From assembly GCF_014199305.1 (NCBI RefSeq), contig NZ_JACIJK010000002.1, positions 62,001 to 126,000 of the forward strand: a stretch of 64,000 nucleotides of DNA, given 5' to 3'. The notes beneath the pieces were generated by a model that searched no databases, was not told the DNA's origin, and was given only the letters and a program-made list of their open reading frames with translations. Below are positions 51,744 through 62,301 of this stretch, in pieces. Source of the stretch: Sphingomonas aerophila (GTDB lineage: Bacteria; Pseudomonadota; Alphaproteobacteria; Sphingomonadales; Sphingomonadaceae). The translations under genes were made by a program, and so were the position numbers. Position 1 is the first letter of the stretch, and every line of letters begins with the position of its first letter.

Positions 51744-53021
51744 ATGCACGACATCCGCCTGATCCGGGACGACCCGGCCGCCTTTGACGCAGCGCTCGCG
51801 AAACGCGGCGTCGACCCACGCGCCGCAGCCTTGCTGGCACTGGACGAAGCGCGCCGTGGCTGCATTGCACGCGCCCAGGACGCCCAGACCCGCCGCAACG
51901 CCCTGTCCAAGGAAATCGGCCAGGCAAAGGCTGCGAAGGACGAAGCGCGCGCACAAGTGCTGATGGCTGAAGTCGCGCAACTGAAGGACGCGCTGCCCCA
52001 ACTGGAAGCAGAAGAAGCGCGAATCGGCGCCGAGCTCGACGGAGCGCTCGCCGCCCTGCCCAACCGGCCCGCCGGTGGCGTGCCGGAGGGCGCCGATGAA
52101 GATGCCAACGTCCTTGTCCATGAACATGGCGAGCGCCCAAGCTTTGCGTTCCAGGCGGCCGAACATGATGCGATCGGGCCGGCGCTGGGCATGGACTTCG
52201 ATACCGGCGTCTCGATCGCGGGCGCCCGCTTCACCCTGCTGCGCGGCAGCGTCGCGCGCCTGAACCGCGCGCTAGGCCAATTCATGCTGGACCGTTTGGC
52301 CGGGGCAGGCTTCGAAGAAGTCGTGCCGCCCCTGCTGGTCCGTGACGAGGCCATGTTCGGCACCGGGCAGCTGCCAAAGTTTGCCGAAGACCTGTTCCAT
52401 ACCACGGACGGCCGTTGGCTCATCTCGACCGCAGAGGTCAGCCTGACCAACATCGTGCGCGAGAGCATCCTGCCGGAAGCCGCGCTGCCGCTGCGCTTCG
52501 CAGCCCTGACACCGTGCTTCCGTTCGGAAGCGGGCGCGGCAGGTCGGGATACGCGGGGGCTTATCCGCCAGCACCAGTTCGACAAGGTCGAAATGGTCGC
52601 GATCACCACACCGGACGCGTCGGATGCGGAGCATGAGCAGATGACGCGCTGCGCCGAAGGCGTGCTGGAGGCGTTGGACCTGCCATACCGCCGGATGCTG
52701 CTGTGCACGGGCGACATGGGCTTCACGTCGGCGCGGACCTTTGACCTCGAGGTTTGGCTTCCGGGCCAGGAACGGTACCGCGAAATCTCCAGCTGCTCGA
52801 CCTGCACCGACTTCCAGGCCCGGCGCATGAACGCCCGCTATCGGCCGGAGGGTGAGAAGGCGACCCGCTTTGTTCACACGCTCAACGGGTCGGCTCTGGC
52901 CGTGGGGCGCACGCTGGTGGCGGTCATCGAGAATAGTCAGCAGGCAGATGGATCGGTCGTCATTCCCACGGCGTTGCGGCCCTATCTAGGTGGGCTGGAG
53001 GTCATCGAGCCCGCTCGCTAG
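51744..53021 (+). CDS. serS: Seryl-tRNA synthetase
   Basis: Class II aminoacyl-tRNA synthetase, 425 residues. The N-terminal coiled-coil arm (residues ~30-100, [20 protein letters not shown]) contacts the tRNA. Motif 2 is [21 protein letters not shown]. The conserved serine-site stretch is [19 protein letters not shown], and motif 3 follows near [15 protein letters not shown]. Full length. It lies upstream of an M23-type lipoprotein gene on the same strand, a frequent alphaproteobacterial neighbourhood. Confidence 0.97.
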   Translation: MHDIRLIRDDPAAFDAALAKRGVDPRAAALLALDEARRGCIARAQDAQTRRNALSKEIGQAKAAKDEARAQVLMAEVAQLKDALPQLEAEEARIGAELDGALAALPNRPAGGVPEGADEDANVLVHEHGERPSFAFQAAEHDAIGPALGMDFDTGVSIAGARFTLLRGSVARLNRALGQFMLDRLAGAGFEEVVPPLLVRDEAMFGTGQLPKFAEDLFHTTDGRWLISTAEVSLTNIVRESILPEAALPLRFAALTPCFRSEAGAAGRDTRGLIRQHQFDKVEMVAITTPDASDAEHEQMTRCAEGVLEALDLPYRRMLLCTGDMGFTSARTFDLEVWLPGQERYREISSCSTCTDFQARRMNARYRPEGEKATRFVHTLNGSALAVGRTLVAVIENSQQADGSVVIPTALRPYLGGLEVIEPAR

Positions 53022-53054
53022 GCCCGCTCGCGAGTGAGCGTCAGGGAGACTGGG

Positions 53055-54176
53055 GTGCGGCGATCGGCTGGGGTAATAGGAGCGGCACTGGCGCTGGGTG
53101 GCTGCATTCCGCAGGTTGATCCGCCCGCCGCCGCCTCCCCCGCCCCGCAGCCGGTCATCCAGCGCGCGCCCCGGCCCATGCGCGCGGAGGGCTACGAACC
53201 GGCGTCCCGTCGGCCCTTGATCCAGCAGAAGGAAGAGCCCGCACCCCCTGCACCGGACATCTACGCCCCGCCCGCGCCCCGCCCGGCGTGGGAAGCGCGA
53301 CCGGTCGTACCGGACGCGCGGGAGGTTTCGCCGTCGACCTATGTCGTTCAGGCAGGCGACACGCTGACCCGTGTGTCGAGCCGCACCGGCGCCGGTGTCG
53401 AGGCGATTGCGCGCGCCAATGCTTTGCAACCACCCTATGAGGTCCGCAACGGTCAGCGGCTCAGCATACCCGGCGGCCGATACCACCTGGTCCGTTCCGG
53501 ACAGACAGGCATCGGCATCGCCCGTGCGTATGGCGTTGAATGGTCGCGCATCATCGCCGAGAACGGGCTGGAGGAGCCGTTTGTGCTGCGGGTCGGCCAG
53601 CGCGTGCTGATCCCCGGTGCCGCCGTAACGGGCACGAGCCTGGCTGACCGGGCGGCGGCGTTCACACTCGACATCGACGATATCATTACCGGCGGTGAGC
53701 CCGCGCTTGCCCGCAACGAAATTCCGGCAAGGCCGGTCAGGACGCCTCGCCGCGTGCTTCCCGCCACTGCCGCGATCGTCGCGCCATCACGCTTGGCTGG
53801 CGGTTTCGAATGGCCGGTCGAAGGCAGGATCGTGAAGCGCTTCGGCCGGGGTGCGAGCGGCGAACGCAATGACGGGATCAAGATTGCGACTCCGCTGGCG
53901 ACACCTATCCACGCCACCGCAGATGGGGTCGTCGCATATGTCGGCAGCGGCATTGCGGCGCTGGGCGGCCTTGTCATCATCAAGCATGGAGATCGCTGGG
54001 CCAGCGTTTACGGACATGCGTCCAAGCTGCTGGTCCAGCGCGGCCAAGCGGTGAAGCGCGGGCAGACAATCGCTCTGTCTGGCGAGAGCGGCTTTGCGGA
54101 CCGGCCCGAGCTGCATTTCGAGCTGCGCAAGGGCCGCACCCCGGTGGACCCGACGTTGCAGCTTCCCCCGATCTGA
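53055..54176 (+). CDS. NlpD-like lipoprotein with degenerate LytM domain
   Basis: A 373-residue lipoprotein. The lipobox is ALGGC near residue 15 from GTG 53055, which has AGGGAG a few bases before it (GTG 53034 is also possible). Order: Pro-rich linker; two LysM repeats ([20 protein letters not shown] and [20 protein letters not shown]); and a LytM/M23 domain at the C-terminus. The metal motif HxxxD is replaced by RNDGIKI, and the HxH site reads ELHFEL, so zinc hydrolysis is unlikely. This is the pattern of amidase activators (NlpD/EnvC/DipM), which control cell separation. Confidence 0.88.
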   Translation: MRRSAGVIGAALALGGCIPQVDPPAAASPAPQPVIQRAPRPMRAEGYEPASRRPLIQQKEEPAPPAPDIYAPPAPRPAWEARPVVPDAREVSPSTYVVQAGDTLTRVSSRTGAGVEAIARANALQPPYEVRNGQRLSIPGGRYHLVRSGQTGIGIARAYGVEWSRIIAENGLEEPFVLRVGQRVLIPGAAVTGTSLADRAAAFTLDIDDIITGGEPALARNEIPARPVRTPRRVLPATAAIVAPSRLAGGFEWPVEGRIVKRFGRGASGERNDGIKIATPLATPIHATADGVVAYVGSGIAALGGLVIIKHGDRWASVYGHASKLLVQRGQAVKRGQTIALSGESGFADRPELHFELRKGRTPVDPTLQLPPI

Positions 54177-54220
54177 GCGGGGTGACGGGCGAACACGCTG
54201 CGTGTAAGTCCCCCGCCGTC

Positions 54221-55450
54221 ATGACCAACTACAAATCCGACCTGCTTCGCACGCTCGACCGGCGCGGCTATATCCACCAGCTGACCGACGCCGGCGCGCT
54301 GGACACGCTGGCAAGCGGACAGGTCATCCCTGGCTATATCGGTTTCGATCCGACCGCCCCTTCGCTTCATGTCGGCAGCCTCGTCCAGATCATGCTGCTA
54401 CGCCGGCTTCAGCAGACAGGGCATAAGCCCATCGTGCTGATGGGCGGCGGGACCGGCAAGATCGGCGACCCGAGCTTCAAGGATGAAGCGCGCAAGCTGC
54501 TGGGCGAAGAGGGTGTCCGCGCCAACGTCGCGTCGATCCGCCGCATCTTCGAACGCTTTCTGACCTTTGGCGACGGACCGACCGACGCGGTGATGCTCGA
54601 CAATGCCGAGTGGCTGGACGCGCTGGAATACATCCCCTTCTTGCGCGAGGTCGGGCAGCATTTCTCGGTCAACCGGATGCTGAGCTTCGACTCGGTTCGC
54701 CTTCGGCTTGAGCGCGAGCAATCGCTGAGCTTCCTCGAGTTCAACTACATGATCCTGCAAGCCTATGATTTTCTGGAGCTGTCGCGCCGGGCGGCGTGTC
54801 GGCTGCAAATGGGCGGGTCGGACCAGTGGGGGAACATCATCAACGGCGTCGAGCTGGCGCGCAGGATGGATGGTACCGAAGTGTTCGGCGTGACCACGCC
54901 GCTGCTGACCACCGCCGATGGCAGCAAGATGGGCAAGACAGTTGCAGGCGCCGTGTGGCTGCATGAGGATCAACTGGCGCACTTCGACTACTGGCAGTTC
55001 TGGCGAAACACCGACGACCGCGACGTCGGCCGCTTTCTACGGCTGTTCACCGATCTGCCGTTGGACGAGATCGCCCGGCTGGAGGCGCTGCCGGGCGCCG
55101 AGATCAACGAAGCGAAGAAGGTCCTCGCTAACGAGGCAACCGCGATGTGTCGGGGCCGGGCCGCGGCAAACCTGGCCGCCGAGACGGCGCGCCGCACGTT
55201 TGAGGAAGGTGCCGCGGGCGACGCCCTGCCGAACCTGAAGGTAACGGGCGAGATCGGCGTAGTGGAAGCGTTGGTCGCCCTCGGCCTCGCGGCATCGAAC
55301 GGCGAAGCGCGACGCAAGATCGCGGAGGGTGCCGTGAAGCTGGACGGCGAGACGGTCAGGGAGCCGACCCACCGCATCGCCGTAAGCGCGCCTCTGCGGC
55401 TAAGCCTGGGCAAAAAGAAGATCGGCGTGCTCCAGCCCGCAAATGGCTGA
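54221..55450 (+). CDS. tyrS: Tyrosyl-tRNA synthetase
   Basis: Class I aminoacyl-tRNA synthetase of 409 residues from ATG 54221, the normal opening ([19 protein letters not shown]). The HIGH-equivalent is LHVGSLVQ, the KMSKS-equivalent is SKMGKTVAG, and the tyrosine-site stretch is [21 protein letters not shown]-terminal S4-like RNA-binding domain ends the protein ([21 protein letters not shown]). A longer frame opens at 54182. Confidence 0.97.
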   Translation: MTNYKSDLLRTLDRRGYIHQLTDAGALDTLASGQVIPGYIGFDPTAPSLHVGSLVQIMLLRRLQQTGHKPIVLMGGGTGKIGDPSFKDEARKLLGEEGVRANVASIRRIFERFLTFGDGPTDAVMLDNAEWLDALEYIPFLREVGQHFSVNRMLSFDSVRLRLEREQSLSFLEFNYMILQAYDFLELSRRAACRLQMGGSDQWGNIINGVELARRMDGTEVFGVTTPLLTTADGSKMGKTVAGAVWLHEDQLAHFDYWQFWRNTDDRDVGRFLRLFTDLPLDEIARLEALPGAEINEAKKVLANEATAMCRGRAAANLAAETARRTFEEGAAGDALPNLKVTGEIGVVEALVALGLAASNGEARRKIAEGAVKLDGETVREPTHRIAVSAPLRLSLGKKKIGVLQPANG

Positions 55451-55545
55451 AAGCGCACGTGGAAAGCATAGCGTTAACCACCAGCCTTCGCTGCTGATTC
55501 AGGTTCGGGCCGCTAAGCCGAACTTGTGAAAGGCAGGGTTGCTTG

Positions 55546-55860
55546 ATGGGCCAGACAGCTATCGCGATGGAGGATCTTCGCGCCGATCCGCGCGTCGAAG
55601 TTCATCAGCGCGCTCGCGCGACACGTGCCGATGGCCGCCTGCTAACGGTGTTGGTGGTCAACATTTCGGCGGGCGGTCTGATGGCCCGTAGCGAAGCGCC
55701 TTTCGCAAGCGGCGATCGACTGACCCTGCAGCTGCCGGCAGTCGGGCCGGTCGGCGCCACGGTCCGTTGGGCGCTTGGCGGCCGGATCGGCTGTCAGTTC
55801 GACGGGGTCATCCCGGCCGTTCGATACCGCGCGCTGCTGGATGCGGTCGGCCGCTTCTAA
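55546..55860 (+). CDS. PilZ-domain protein, 104 aa
   Basis: Single-domain PilZ protein. RVEVHQRARATRADG contains the N-terminal Arg cluster that clamps c-di-GMP, followed by VVNISAGGLMARSEAP (the D/N-x-S-x-x-G motif) and RIGCQFDG. It starts at ATG 55546, with AGGCAGGG upstream, one codon after a TTG. It overlaps the convergent recG stop by 4 bp. Second PilZ gene in the window, more complete in its Arg motif than the one at 48.9 kb. Confidence 0.88.
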   Translation: MGQTAIAMEDLRADPRVEVHQRARATRADGRLLTVLVVNISAGGLMARSEAPFASGDRLTLQLPAVGPVGATVRWALGGRIGCQFDGVIPAVRYRALLDAVGRF

Positions 55861-57908
55861 CCCGACCGGAGGCGCTGGACGGCCGCATCCCGCTCGAACA
55901 GGTATAGCGCTGTCCTCGCCGCGTCTCCCCGGGCACCCTCCAGCCCACCGTCGCGATCGATCAGCAAGCGTGCATCGTCCTGCGCACAGGGCAAAAGGTC
56001 GGCCAGCATCTCTGGCTGGGCAAGCCTGAATCCTTCCTCGCCGGACTGGCGCGTCCCGAGCAGCTCGCCGCCACCGCGCAGGCGAAGATCCTCCTCGGCG
56101 ATCCGAAAGCCGTCATTGGTTTCCCGCATCAGCGCAAGCCGCGCGCGTGTCGTCTCGCTCATCGCATTCCCGCGCATCAGCAGGCATCGGGACAGGCCGC
56201 CGCCCCGCCCTACCCGCCCGCGCAACTGGTGAAGCTGGGCGAGGCCGAAGCGGTCCGCATGCTCGATCACGATCAGCGTCGCCTTGGGAACGTCGACGCC
56301 GACCTCGATCACCGTGGTCGCGACCAGCACGCCCAGGCGGGCTCCGGCAAACGCTTCCATCACGGCGTCTTTTTCGGGCGGCTTCATGCGACCATGAACC
56401 AGCCCGACCTCTTCGCCGAACCGGGCCCGCAGCGTCTCGGCCCGCGCCTCTGCGGCCGCGAGGTCGGACTTCTCGCTTTCTTCAACCAGCGGGCACACCC
56501 AATAGGCCTGTCCGCCCTCCGACAAGTGACGCCCGAGCGCGTTTACCACCTCGTCCAGCCGTTCGTCCGACACCACCCGCGTCTCGATCGGCTCGCGTCC
56601 GGGCGGCATCTCGTCAAGGCGGGACACGTCCATCTCGCCATATTGGGCCAGCGTCAGTGTGCGCGGGATCGGCGTTGCCGTCATGGCGAGCAGGTGGGGC
56701 GTGACGCGGCCCTTGGCCGACAACATCATGCGCTCTGCCACGCCAAAACGATGCTGTTCGTCGACCACGACCAAGCCCAGGTCCTTATAGGCCACCGCCT
56801 CCTGGAAAATCGCGTGGGTCCCCACCAGGATGTCGATCTCTCCGGACGCGAGTCCCATCAGCGTCGATTCACGCACGCGTCCCTTGTCCCGCCCGGTCAG
56901 CACCGCGACCGTCAACGGAAGCCCAGCGAGCATCTTGCGCAAGCTTTCGTAATGTTGGCGGGCCAGGATTTCGGTCGGGGCCAGCATGGCGCCCTGCGCG
57001 CCCGCCTCCACCGCGATCAGCAGCGCCATCGTGGCAACCAGCGTCTTTCCCGATCCAACGTCACCCTGGAGCAGTCGCAGCATCGGGCTCGCCTGTGCCA
57101 GGTCGCCCTCGATTTCCCGCACCGTCCGCGCCTGGGCACCCGTGGGCGTATAAGGCAGCTGCAAGGCGTCCCGCAGTCGGCCATCGCCTGTCAGTGCCCG
57201 CCCCTTGCGCCGGCGCGTGTCCTGCCGGACCAGCGCCATGGCAAGCTGGTTTGCGAACAGTTCGTCATAGGCCAACCGCTCGCGCGCGATCGTATCGGCT
57301 GGATCGGCGTGGATCCTGGCAAGCGCCTCGCGCCAATCGGGCCAACCGCGCCGGCTCTTCAGGCTGGGCTCGATCCATTCTGGCAGCGCCGGAGCGCGGG
57401 CCACGGCCTGATCGACCAAAGCGGCAACTCGGCGAGAGGTGAGGCCTTCCGACAATGGATAGATCGGCTCGCGCTCGCGAAAGCCCTCGTCCGGGTCGGC
57501 GAGGTCGGGGTGAATGATTTGCAAGTCCTGGCCATAGCGCTCCAGCTTGCCCGACACCCGCCGCGGCTCACCCAGGGGCAACAGCTTTTTTACCCAGCCG
57601 GCATTGCCGCCAAAATAAACCAGGCTGACGTAGTTGCCTGTCGCGTCCGTCGCATGCACCCGCATCGGCCCGCGCCCGGCACTTTGACGGTAGTCGCGCG
57701 GGGTCAGCGTGATCGCGATGATGCGCCCGGCATCCTCCATCATCAGTTCGTCGCGCGTCAGCCGGTCGACCCAGCCGGTCGGCAAGTGAAAGGCGATGTC
57801 GACCACTCGCTCCAGCCCCAGTCGCCCCAGCGGCTTTGCCAGCGCGGGTCCGACACCTTTCAGCACGGTGGCCTCGGCGAACAGCGGGTTTAGAATGTCG
57901 GGACGCAT
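55857..57908 (-). CDS. recG: ATP-dependent DNA helicase RecG
   Basis: A 683-residue fork-remodelling helicase that processes stalled replication forks and Holliday junctions. The wedge/OB-like N-terminal domain is followed by SF2 motifs: Walker A LLQGDVGSGKTLVA, motif II VVVDEQHRFGV, motif III MTATPIPRTL, and motif VI QLRGRVGRGG. Length is normal. The sdhE-mfd side lies on the opposite strand, with a REP-like palindrome between them. Confidence 0.96.
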   Translation of the reverse strand: MRPDILNPLFAEATVLKGVGPALAKPLGRLGLERVVDIAFHLPTGWVDRLTRDELMMEDAGRIIAITLTPRDYRQSAGRGPMRVHATDATGNYVSLVYFGGNAGWVKKLLPLGEPRRVSGKLERYGQDLQIIHPDLADPDEGFREREPIYPLSEGLTSRRVAALVDQAVARAPALPEWIEPSLKSRRGWPDWREALARIHADPADTIARERLAYDELFANQLAMALVRQDTRRRKGRALTGDGRLRDALQLPYTPTGAQARTVREIEGDLAQASPMLRLLQGDVGSGKTLVATMALLIAVEAGAQGAMLAPTEILARQHYESLRKMLAGLPLTVAVLTGRDKGRVRESTLMGLASGEIDILVGTHAIFQEAVAYKDLGLVVVDEQHRFGVAERMMLSAKGRVTPHLLAMTATPIPRTLTLAQYGEMDVSRLDEMPPGREPIETRVVSDERLDEVVNALGRHLSEGGQAYWVCPLVEESEKSDLAAAEARAETLRARFGEEVGLVHGRMKPPEKDAVMEAFAGARLGVLVATTVIEVGVDVPKATLIVIEHADRFGLAQLHQLRGRVGRGGGLSRCLLMRGNAMSETTRARLALMRETNDGFRIAEEDLRLRGGGELLGTRQSGEEGFRLAQPEMLADLLPCAQDDARLLIDRDGGLEGARGDAARTALYLFERDAAVQRLRSG

Positions 57909-57944
57909 GATGGTCGCGATTGCCTTTAGCTGCTCGGGCCCGGC

Positions 57945-57970
57945 TTGTCGAAGTCCTGCCCCTTCGACAA
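57945..57970. repeat. REP-like palindrome of the GTCGAAG class
   Basis: TTGTCGAAG and CTTCGACAA are perfect 9-bp arms with loop TCCTGCCC. The motif, with its GTCGAAG core, resembles the short intergenic palindromes scattered through Sphingomonas-type genomes. It sits in the 134-bp gap between recG and sdhE. It may act as an RNA hairpin, a protein-binding site or a mobile REP; only one copy is recognisable here. Confidence 0.6.
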
Positions 57971-58042
57971 TCGTCTCCTGACCGGCTAGACCGAATCGTC
58001 AGCTGACGGTGAACGCCGCCGGCTATTCGCCGTTGGAGCGTC

Positions 58043-58309
58043 ATGGATTACGAAACTCGCCTCAAGCGCCTGCGCTTTCGCGCCTGGCACCGCGGGACCA
58101 AGGAAGCCGATCTGATGATCGGCGGCTTTTTCGACGCGCATGGCGCCAGCCTGTCCCCGGCGGAGCTCGACTGGTTCGAAGCGCTGCTGGAGGAACAGGA
58201 TGTTGACATCATGGCGTGGGCGATCGGGTCGCAGCCCTGCCCCGACCAGTGGCAGGGCCCGATCATGGAGCGGATGCGGACGCTCAGCTACGTCCCCGTC
58301 GCTCGATAA
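58043..58309 (+). CDS. sdhE: Succinate dehydrogenase assembly factor SdhE
   Basis: An 88-residue protein promoting covalent flavin attachment to SdhA. The conserved RGxxE motif is present (WHRGTKEADLMIGGFF), with the flavin-transfer surface residues and the C-terminal LEEQDVDIMAWA. It is encoded between recG and mfd in many Sphingomonadales, as here. Confidence 0.96.
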   Translation: MDYETRLKRLRFRAWHRGTKEADLMIGGFFDAHGASLSPAELDWFEALLEEQDVDIMAWAIGSQPCPDQWQGPIMERMRTLSYVPVAR

Positions 58310-58412
58310 GCCGACATACTCCCGCGCAGGCGGGAACTGAGGGGCGGCAAGCTTACCGCCCAACCCAGTGCTTCCACCCCCGCGCGGAGCACGACATTGC
58401 CGGATTGAAGCT

Positions 58413-61400
58413 TTGCCCGATCTCAACACCATCCTCTCCGCTACCAGGCCGCTGACCCTGTCGGGCGTCCCGACCGGCTTCCTGCCATCGCTCCTCGCCG
58501 ACCTGGCGCGCGCTGCCCCCGGGCGAGCCGTGTTCATCGCGCCGGACGAAGCGGCGATGCGCGCGATTGCAGCGACTGCCCCATTCTTCGCGCCCGAACT
58601 GGACATTGTGAGCTTTCCGGCCTGGGACTGCCTTCCCTACGACCGCGCTTCCCCCACGTTGCGGGTGATGGCGGAACGGATTGCGGCGCTACATCGTCTG
58701 CAGGGCAAGGCCAAGGGCCCGCAATTGCTGCTTACCACTGCCAATGCGGCAACCCAGCGCGTGCTGACGCCGTTCCGCATCCGTCAGTTGGTCGCCAAGC
58801 TCGCCCCCGGCGAGCGGATTGACCGCGAGAAGCTGTCGGCGCTGCTACAGGCAAACGGTTATGTCCGCGCCGACACTGTCCATGATGCGGGTGAATATGC
58901 CGTACGCGGCGGCATCGTGGACCTGTTCCCCAGCGGTGAGGAACAGGCGCTCCGCCTCGACTTCTTCGGCGACGAGATTGAGAGCGTCCGCACCTTCGAC
59001 CCCGCCGACCAGCGCACCACGGGCCGCGTGGACGGCTTCACCCTGCTCCCAGCTTCGGAAGCGTTGCTGGAAGAGGAGTCGATCAAGCGCTTTCGCGCCC
59101 GCTACCGGGAAGCGTTCGGCGCCACGGCGACCGGCGATCCGGTCTATCAGGCGGTGTCGGACGGTCGGCGCCTGGCCGGCATGGAGCATTGGCTGCCCTT
59201 GTTCGAAGAGCGGCTGGCCACCCTTTTTGACCATCTGTCCGACGGCGACGTGGTGGTGCGCGACTCGGGCGTTCCCGGCGCGGCAGAAGGCCGGCTGGAA
59301 GCGATTGCCGACTATTACGAGAACAGGAAGCGGGCAGAGGCTGCGCAGCCTGGCAGCTATCGCCCGCTCGCCGCCAAGCAGCTGTACCTTGACGCGGGCG
59401 AATGGCAGGCGGGTCTCGACGCGCGCCGCGCTCACCTGACCTCGCCGTTTCACGAGCCCGCGTCGGCATCCGTGCGCGACTTTGGCGTCGATAACGCCCG
59501 CGACTTCGCGCCCGAGCGCGCCGCGCACGAGAACATCTATGAAGCGGTAGCGGAGCATATAGCCAAGCTGCGCAAGGACGGACGCAAGCCTGTGCTGGCC
59601 AGCTACTCGGCAGGCGCACGGGAGCGCTTGGCCGGGCTGCTAAAAGACCACGGCCTCCTCGGCGGCAAGGCAGCGGAAACCTGGCACGAAGCGCTGGGCA
59701 TTGCGGACACGGGCAAGAGCGCCGGTGTCGCCTTTGTGGTGCTCCCGCTCGACCACGGTTTCACGGCGCCGGGCGTGGCGGTTCTCACCGAGCAGGACAT
59801 GCTGGGCGATCGGCTGGTCCGCCGGCAGAAGCGCCGCAAGTCCGCCGATGCGTTCCTGGCCGAACTCGCGTCTCTCTCACCCGGCGACCTCGTCGTCCAT
59901 GCGGAGCACGGTATCGGCCGCTACAATGGCCTGACCTCCGTACCCGTCGGCAAGAGCCCACACGACTGCGTCGCGCTGGAATATGCAGGCGGCGACAAGC
60001 TGTATGTTCCCGTCGAGAACCTGGAAGTCCTCTCCCGCTATGGGTCGGGCGAGGATGGCGCCACGCTCGACCGCCTAGGCGGCGAGGCATGGCAGCGGCG
60101 CAAGAGCCGCATGAAGGAGCGTATCCGCGAGATCGCGGGCGAACTGATCGCGGTCGCCGCGGAGCGCGCGTTGCGCCCGGGCGAGGTGGCAGAACCCGAC
60201 TCCTCAGGCTACCCGAGCTTCATTGATCGATTCCCGTATCAGGAGACCGACGACCAGGACCGCGCGATCACCGAGGTGCTGGACGATCTTGGCGCGGGCA
60301 AGCCGATGGACCGGCTGGTCGTTGGCGACGTGGGCTTCGGCAAGACGGAGGTCGCGTTGCGCGCCGCGTTCGTGGCAGCGATGGGCGGCATGCAGGTCGC
60401 GATCGTCTGTCCCACCACGCTCCTGGCGCGGCAGCATTACAACAACTTCAAGGCGCGCTTCGAAGGGTTCCCGATCGAGATCGGCCGCCTTTCCCGGCTG
60501 GTCACGGCTTCGGAGGCCAAGGCAACGCGTGAGGCACTGGCGGCGGGCAAGATCGACGTTGTGGTCGGCACGCACGCCATCCTCGCCAAGAACATCGAAT
60601 TCAAGCGGTTGGGCCTCGTCGTGGTGGACGAGGAACAGCGCTTCGGCGTCACGCACAAGGAGCGGCTAAAGGCCCTGAAGGCTGACGTCCACATGCTGAC
60701 GCTCACCGCGACGCCCATTCCCCGCACGTTGCAGATGGCGATGAGCGGCATCCGCGAGCTGTCGGTGATCCAGACCCCGCCGGTCGATCGCCTGGCTACG
60801 CGTACTTACGTCATGCCCTGGGACCCGGTCGTCCTGCGCGAGGCACTGCTTCGTGAACATTATCGCGGTGGCCAAAGCTTCCTTGTCACGCCGCGGATTG
60901 CCGACCTGCCGGACATTGAGGAGTACCTGCGCAACGAGGTGCCGGAGGTCCGCTACGTCGTCGCACACGGCCAGATGAGCCCGACCGAGGTCGAGGAGCG
61001 GATGAGCGCCTTCTACGACAGGAAGTTCGAGGTGCTGATTTCCACCACCATCGTCGAATCCGGCCTCGATATCCCGAGCGCCAACACGATGATCGTAAAC
61101 CGCGCCGACCGCTTCGGCCTTGCCCAGCTTTACCAGCTGCGCGGCCGCGTCGGCCGGTCGAAGACCCGGGCCTATTGCTACCTCGTCACCCCGCCAGAGC
61201 GGCAGATGACGGAGGCTGCGGCGAAGCGACTGACCGTGCTGTCAGACCTCGACACGCTCGGCGCCGGGTTCCAGCTTGCCAGCCACGATCTCGACATTCG
61301 CGGCGCGGGCAACCTGCTGGGCGACGAACAGTCGGGGCACATCAAGGAGGTCGGCTACGAACTCTACCAGTCGATGCTGGAGGAAGCGATTCTGGAGGCC

Positions 61401-61883
61401 AAGGCGGGCGGGCTCGCCAGCAATCGGCCAAAGGACTTCTCGCCCCAGATCACGGTCGACGCGCCCATCCTGATCCCGGAAGACTATGTCCCCGATCTCG
61501 ACCTGCGCATGGGCCTGTACCGGCGCCTAAACGACCTGGAACAGGCGCAGGAGGTGGAAGCCTTCGCCGCCGAACTGATCGACCGCTTCGGGCCGCTGCC
61601 GGACGCGACCGAAAACCTGATCAGCGTCATCCAGATCAAGCTCAATGCCAAGCGCGCCTGCATCAGCAAAATGGATGTCGGACAAAAGGGCGTGTTGGTC
61701 GCGTTCCACGGCGACAAGCCGCCCAACGTCACGGGGCTGCTCGCCTATGTCGAGCGACTGGGCGGCGTCGCGAAGCTGCGTCCGGACTCGAAACTGGTGC
61801 TCCAGCGTGCCTGGCCCGATGCCAAAGCACGCCTGAACGGGGCGCTGTCGCTGTCTAAGGGCTTGGCAAAGGCGGCGGGCTGA
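58413..61883 (+). CDS. mfd: Transcription-repair coupling factor Mfd
   Basis: A 1156-residue SF2 translocase that removes stalled RNA polymerase and recruits UvrA. Domains in order: UvrB-like region; RNAP-interacting domain (LVVHAEHGIGRYNGL); helicase core with Walker A VVGDVGFGKTEVALRAA, DEEQ (VVDEEQRFGV) and QLRGRVGRSKTRAYCY with TRG-type sequence after; C-terminal auto-inhibitory domain. The frame opens at a GTG at 58368, but the TTG at 58413 gives the family opening (PDLNTILSATRPLTLSG). The final residues (GALSLSKGLAKAAG) are a short variable tail. Confidence 0.95.
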   Translation: MPDLNTILSATRPLTLSGVPTGFLPSLLADLARAAPGRAVFIAPDEAAMRAIAATAPFFAPELDIVSFPAWDCLPYDRASPTLRVMAERIAALHRLQGKAKGPQLLLTTANAATQRVLTPFRIRQLVAKLAPGERIDREKLSALLQANGYVRADTVHDAGEYAVRGGIVDLFPSGEEQALRLDFFGDEIESVRTFDPADQRTTGRVDGFTLLPASEALLEEESIKRFRARYREAFGATATGDPVYQAVSDGRRLAGMEHWLPLFEERLATLFDHLSDGDVVVRDSGVPGAAEGRLEAIADYYENRKRAEAAQPGSYRPLAAKQLYLDAGEWQAGLDARRAHLTSPFHEPASASVRDFGVDNARDFAPERAAHENIYEAVAEHIAKLRKDGRKPVLASYSAGARERLAGLLKDHGLLGGKAAETWHEALGIADTGKSAGVAFVVLPLDHGFTAPGVAVLTEQDMLGDRLVRRQKRRKSADAFLAELASLSPGDLVVHAEHGIGRYNGLTSVPVGKSPHDCVALEYAGGDKLYVPVENLEVLSRYGSGEDGATLDRLGGEAWQRRKSRMKERIREIAGELIAVAAERALRPGEVAEPDSSGYPSFIDRFPYQETDDQDRAITEVLDDLGAGKPMDRLVVGDVGFGKTEVALRAAFVAAMGGMQVAIVCPTTLLARQHYNNFKARFEGFPIEIGRLSRLVTASEAKATREALAAGKIDVVVGTHAILAKNIEFKRLGLVVVDEEQRFGVTHKERLKALKADVHMLTLTATPIPRTLQMAMSGIRELSVIQTPPVDRLATRTYVMPWDPVVLREALLREHYRGGQSFLVTPRIADLPDIEEYLRNEVPEVRYVVAHGQMSPTEVEERMSAFYDRKFEVLISTTIVESGLDIPSANTMIVNRADRFGLAQLYQLRGRVGRSKTRAYCYLVTPPERQMTEAAAKRLTVLSDLDTLGAGFQLASHDLDIRGAGNLLGDEQSGHIKEVGYELYQSMLEEAILEAKAGGLASNRPKDFSPQITVDAPILIPEDYVPDLDLRMGLYRRLNDLEQAQEVEAFAAELIDRFGPLPDATENLISVIQIKLNAKRACISKMDVGQKGVLVAFHGDKPPNVTGLLAYVERLGGVAKLRPDSKLVLQRAWPDAKARLNGALSLSKGLAKAAG

Positions 61884-61887
61884 GGCG

Positions 61888-62301
61888 TCAGGAGCTGTGG
61901 TCGGAGATGATCTGCCATCCGGCCGGGCGGCGCTCGAACAGCAGCGTCGTCATCCCGCTTTCGACCTTAGCGCCCCGCAATGTCCATTTGGCCCAGAGCA
62001 GGCGATGGCGGGCATCGATGGTTCGTGTGCCCAGGAAGCGGAAGCTTAGCTTACCCCGGCTATTGCCGCCCTTGGCAAAGCTCGGCCGGTAGCGCGCGGC
62101 CACCGCCGCCTTGCCCCGGACAAGCCCGCGCGAGGTTACGAAAACGGCGTCCTCGGCGTAAACCCGCATGAAACGACCGAGGTCGCCCGCGTTCCAGCCG
62201 GCGGCGCTGTCCTCCATGGCCGACCCGATCGGGTCCGGGGCGGCAGCGGCCAGCAGCAATGGAGTAAGTAGCGCAGCGGCAATGCCGCCAGCGCGGATCA
62301 T
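61888..62301 (-). CDS. Exported NTF2-like (SnoaL/DUF4440) protein
   Basis: A 137-residue protein with a signal peptide (AGGIAAALLTPLLLAAAAP) followed by an NTF2-like cone: SAAGWNAGDLGRFMRVYAED, then AVFVTSRGLVRGKAAVAARY and the C-terminal WTLRGAKVESGMTTLLFER. No catalytic residues can be assigned; the fold binds small ligands. It overlaps the upstream EAL gene as ATGA, so the two share a transcript, and it may act in the periplasm under the same control. Confidence 0.85.
   Translation of the reverse strand: MIRAGGIAAALLTPLLLAAAAPDPIGSAMEDSAAGWNAGDLGRFMRVYAEDAVFVTSRGLVRGKAAVAARYRPSFAKGGNSRGKLSFRFLGTRTIDARHRLLWAKWTLRGAKVESGMTTLLFERRPAGWQIISDHSS

Noticed and set aside
56229..57893. 554-aa plus-strand frame opposite recG
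   Set aside because: Shadow of RecG; His/Gln/Arg-rich translation without protein-like features.
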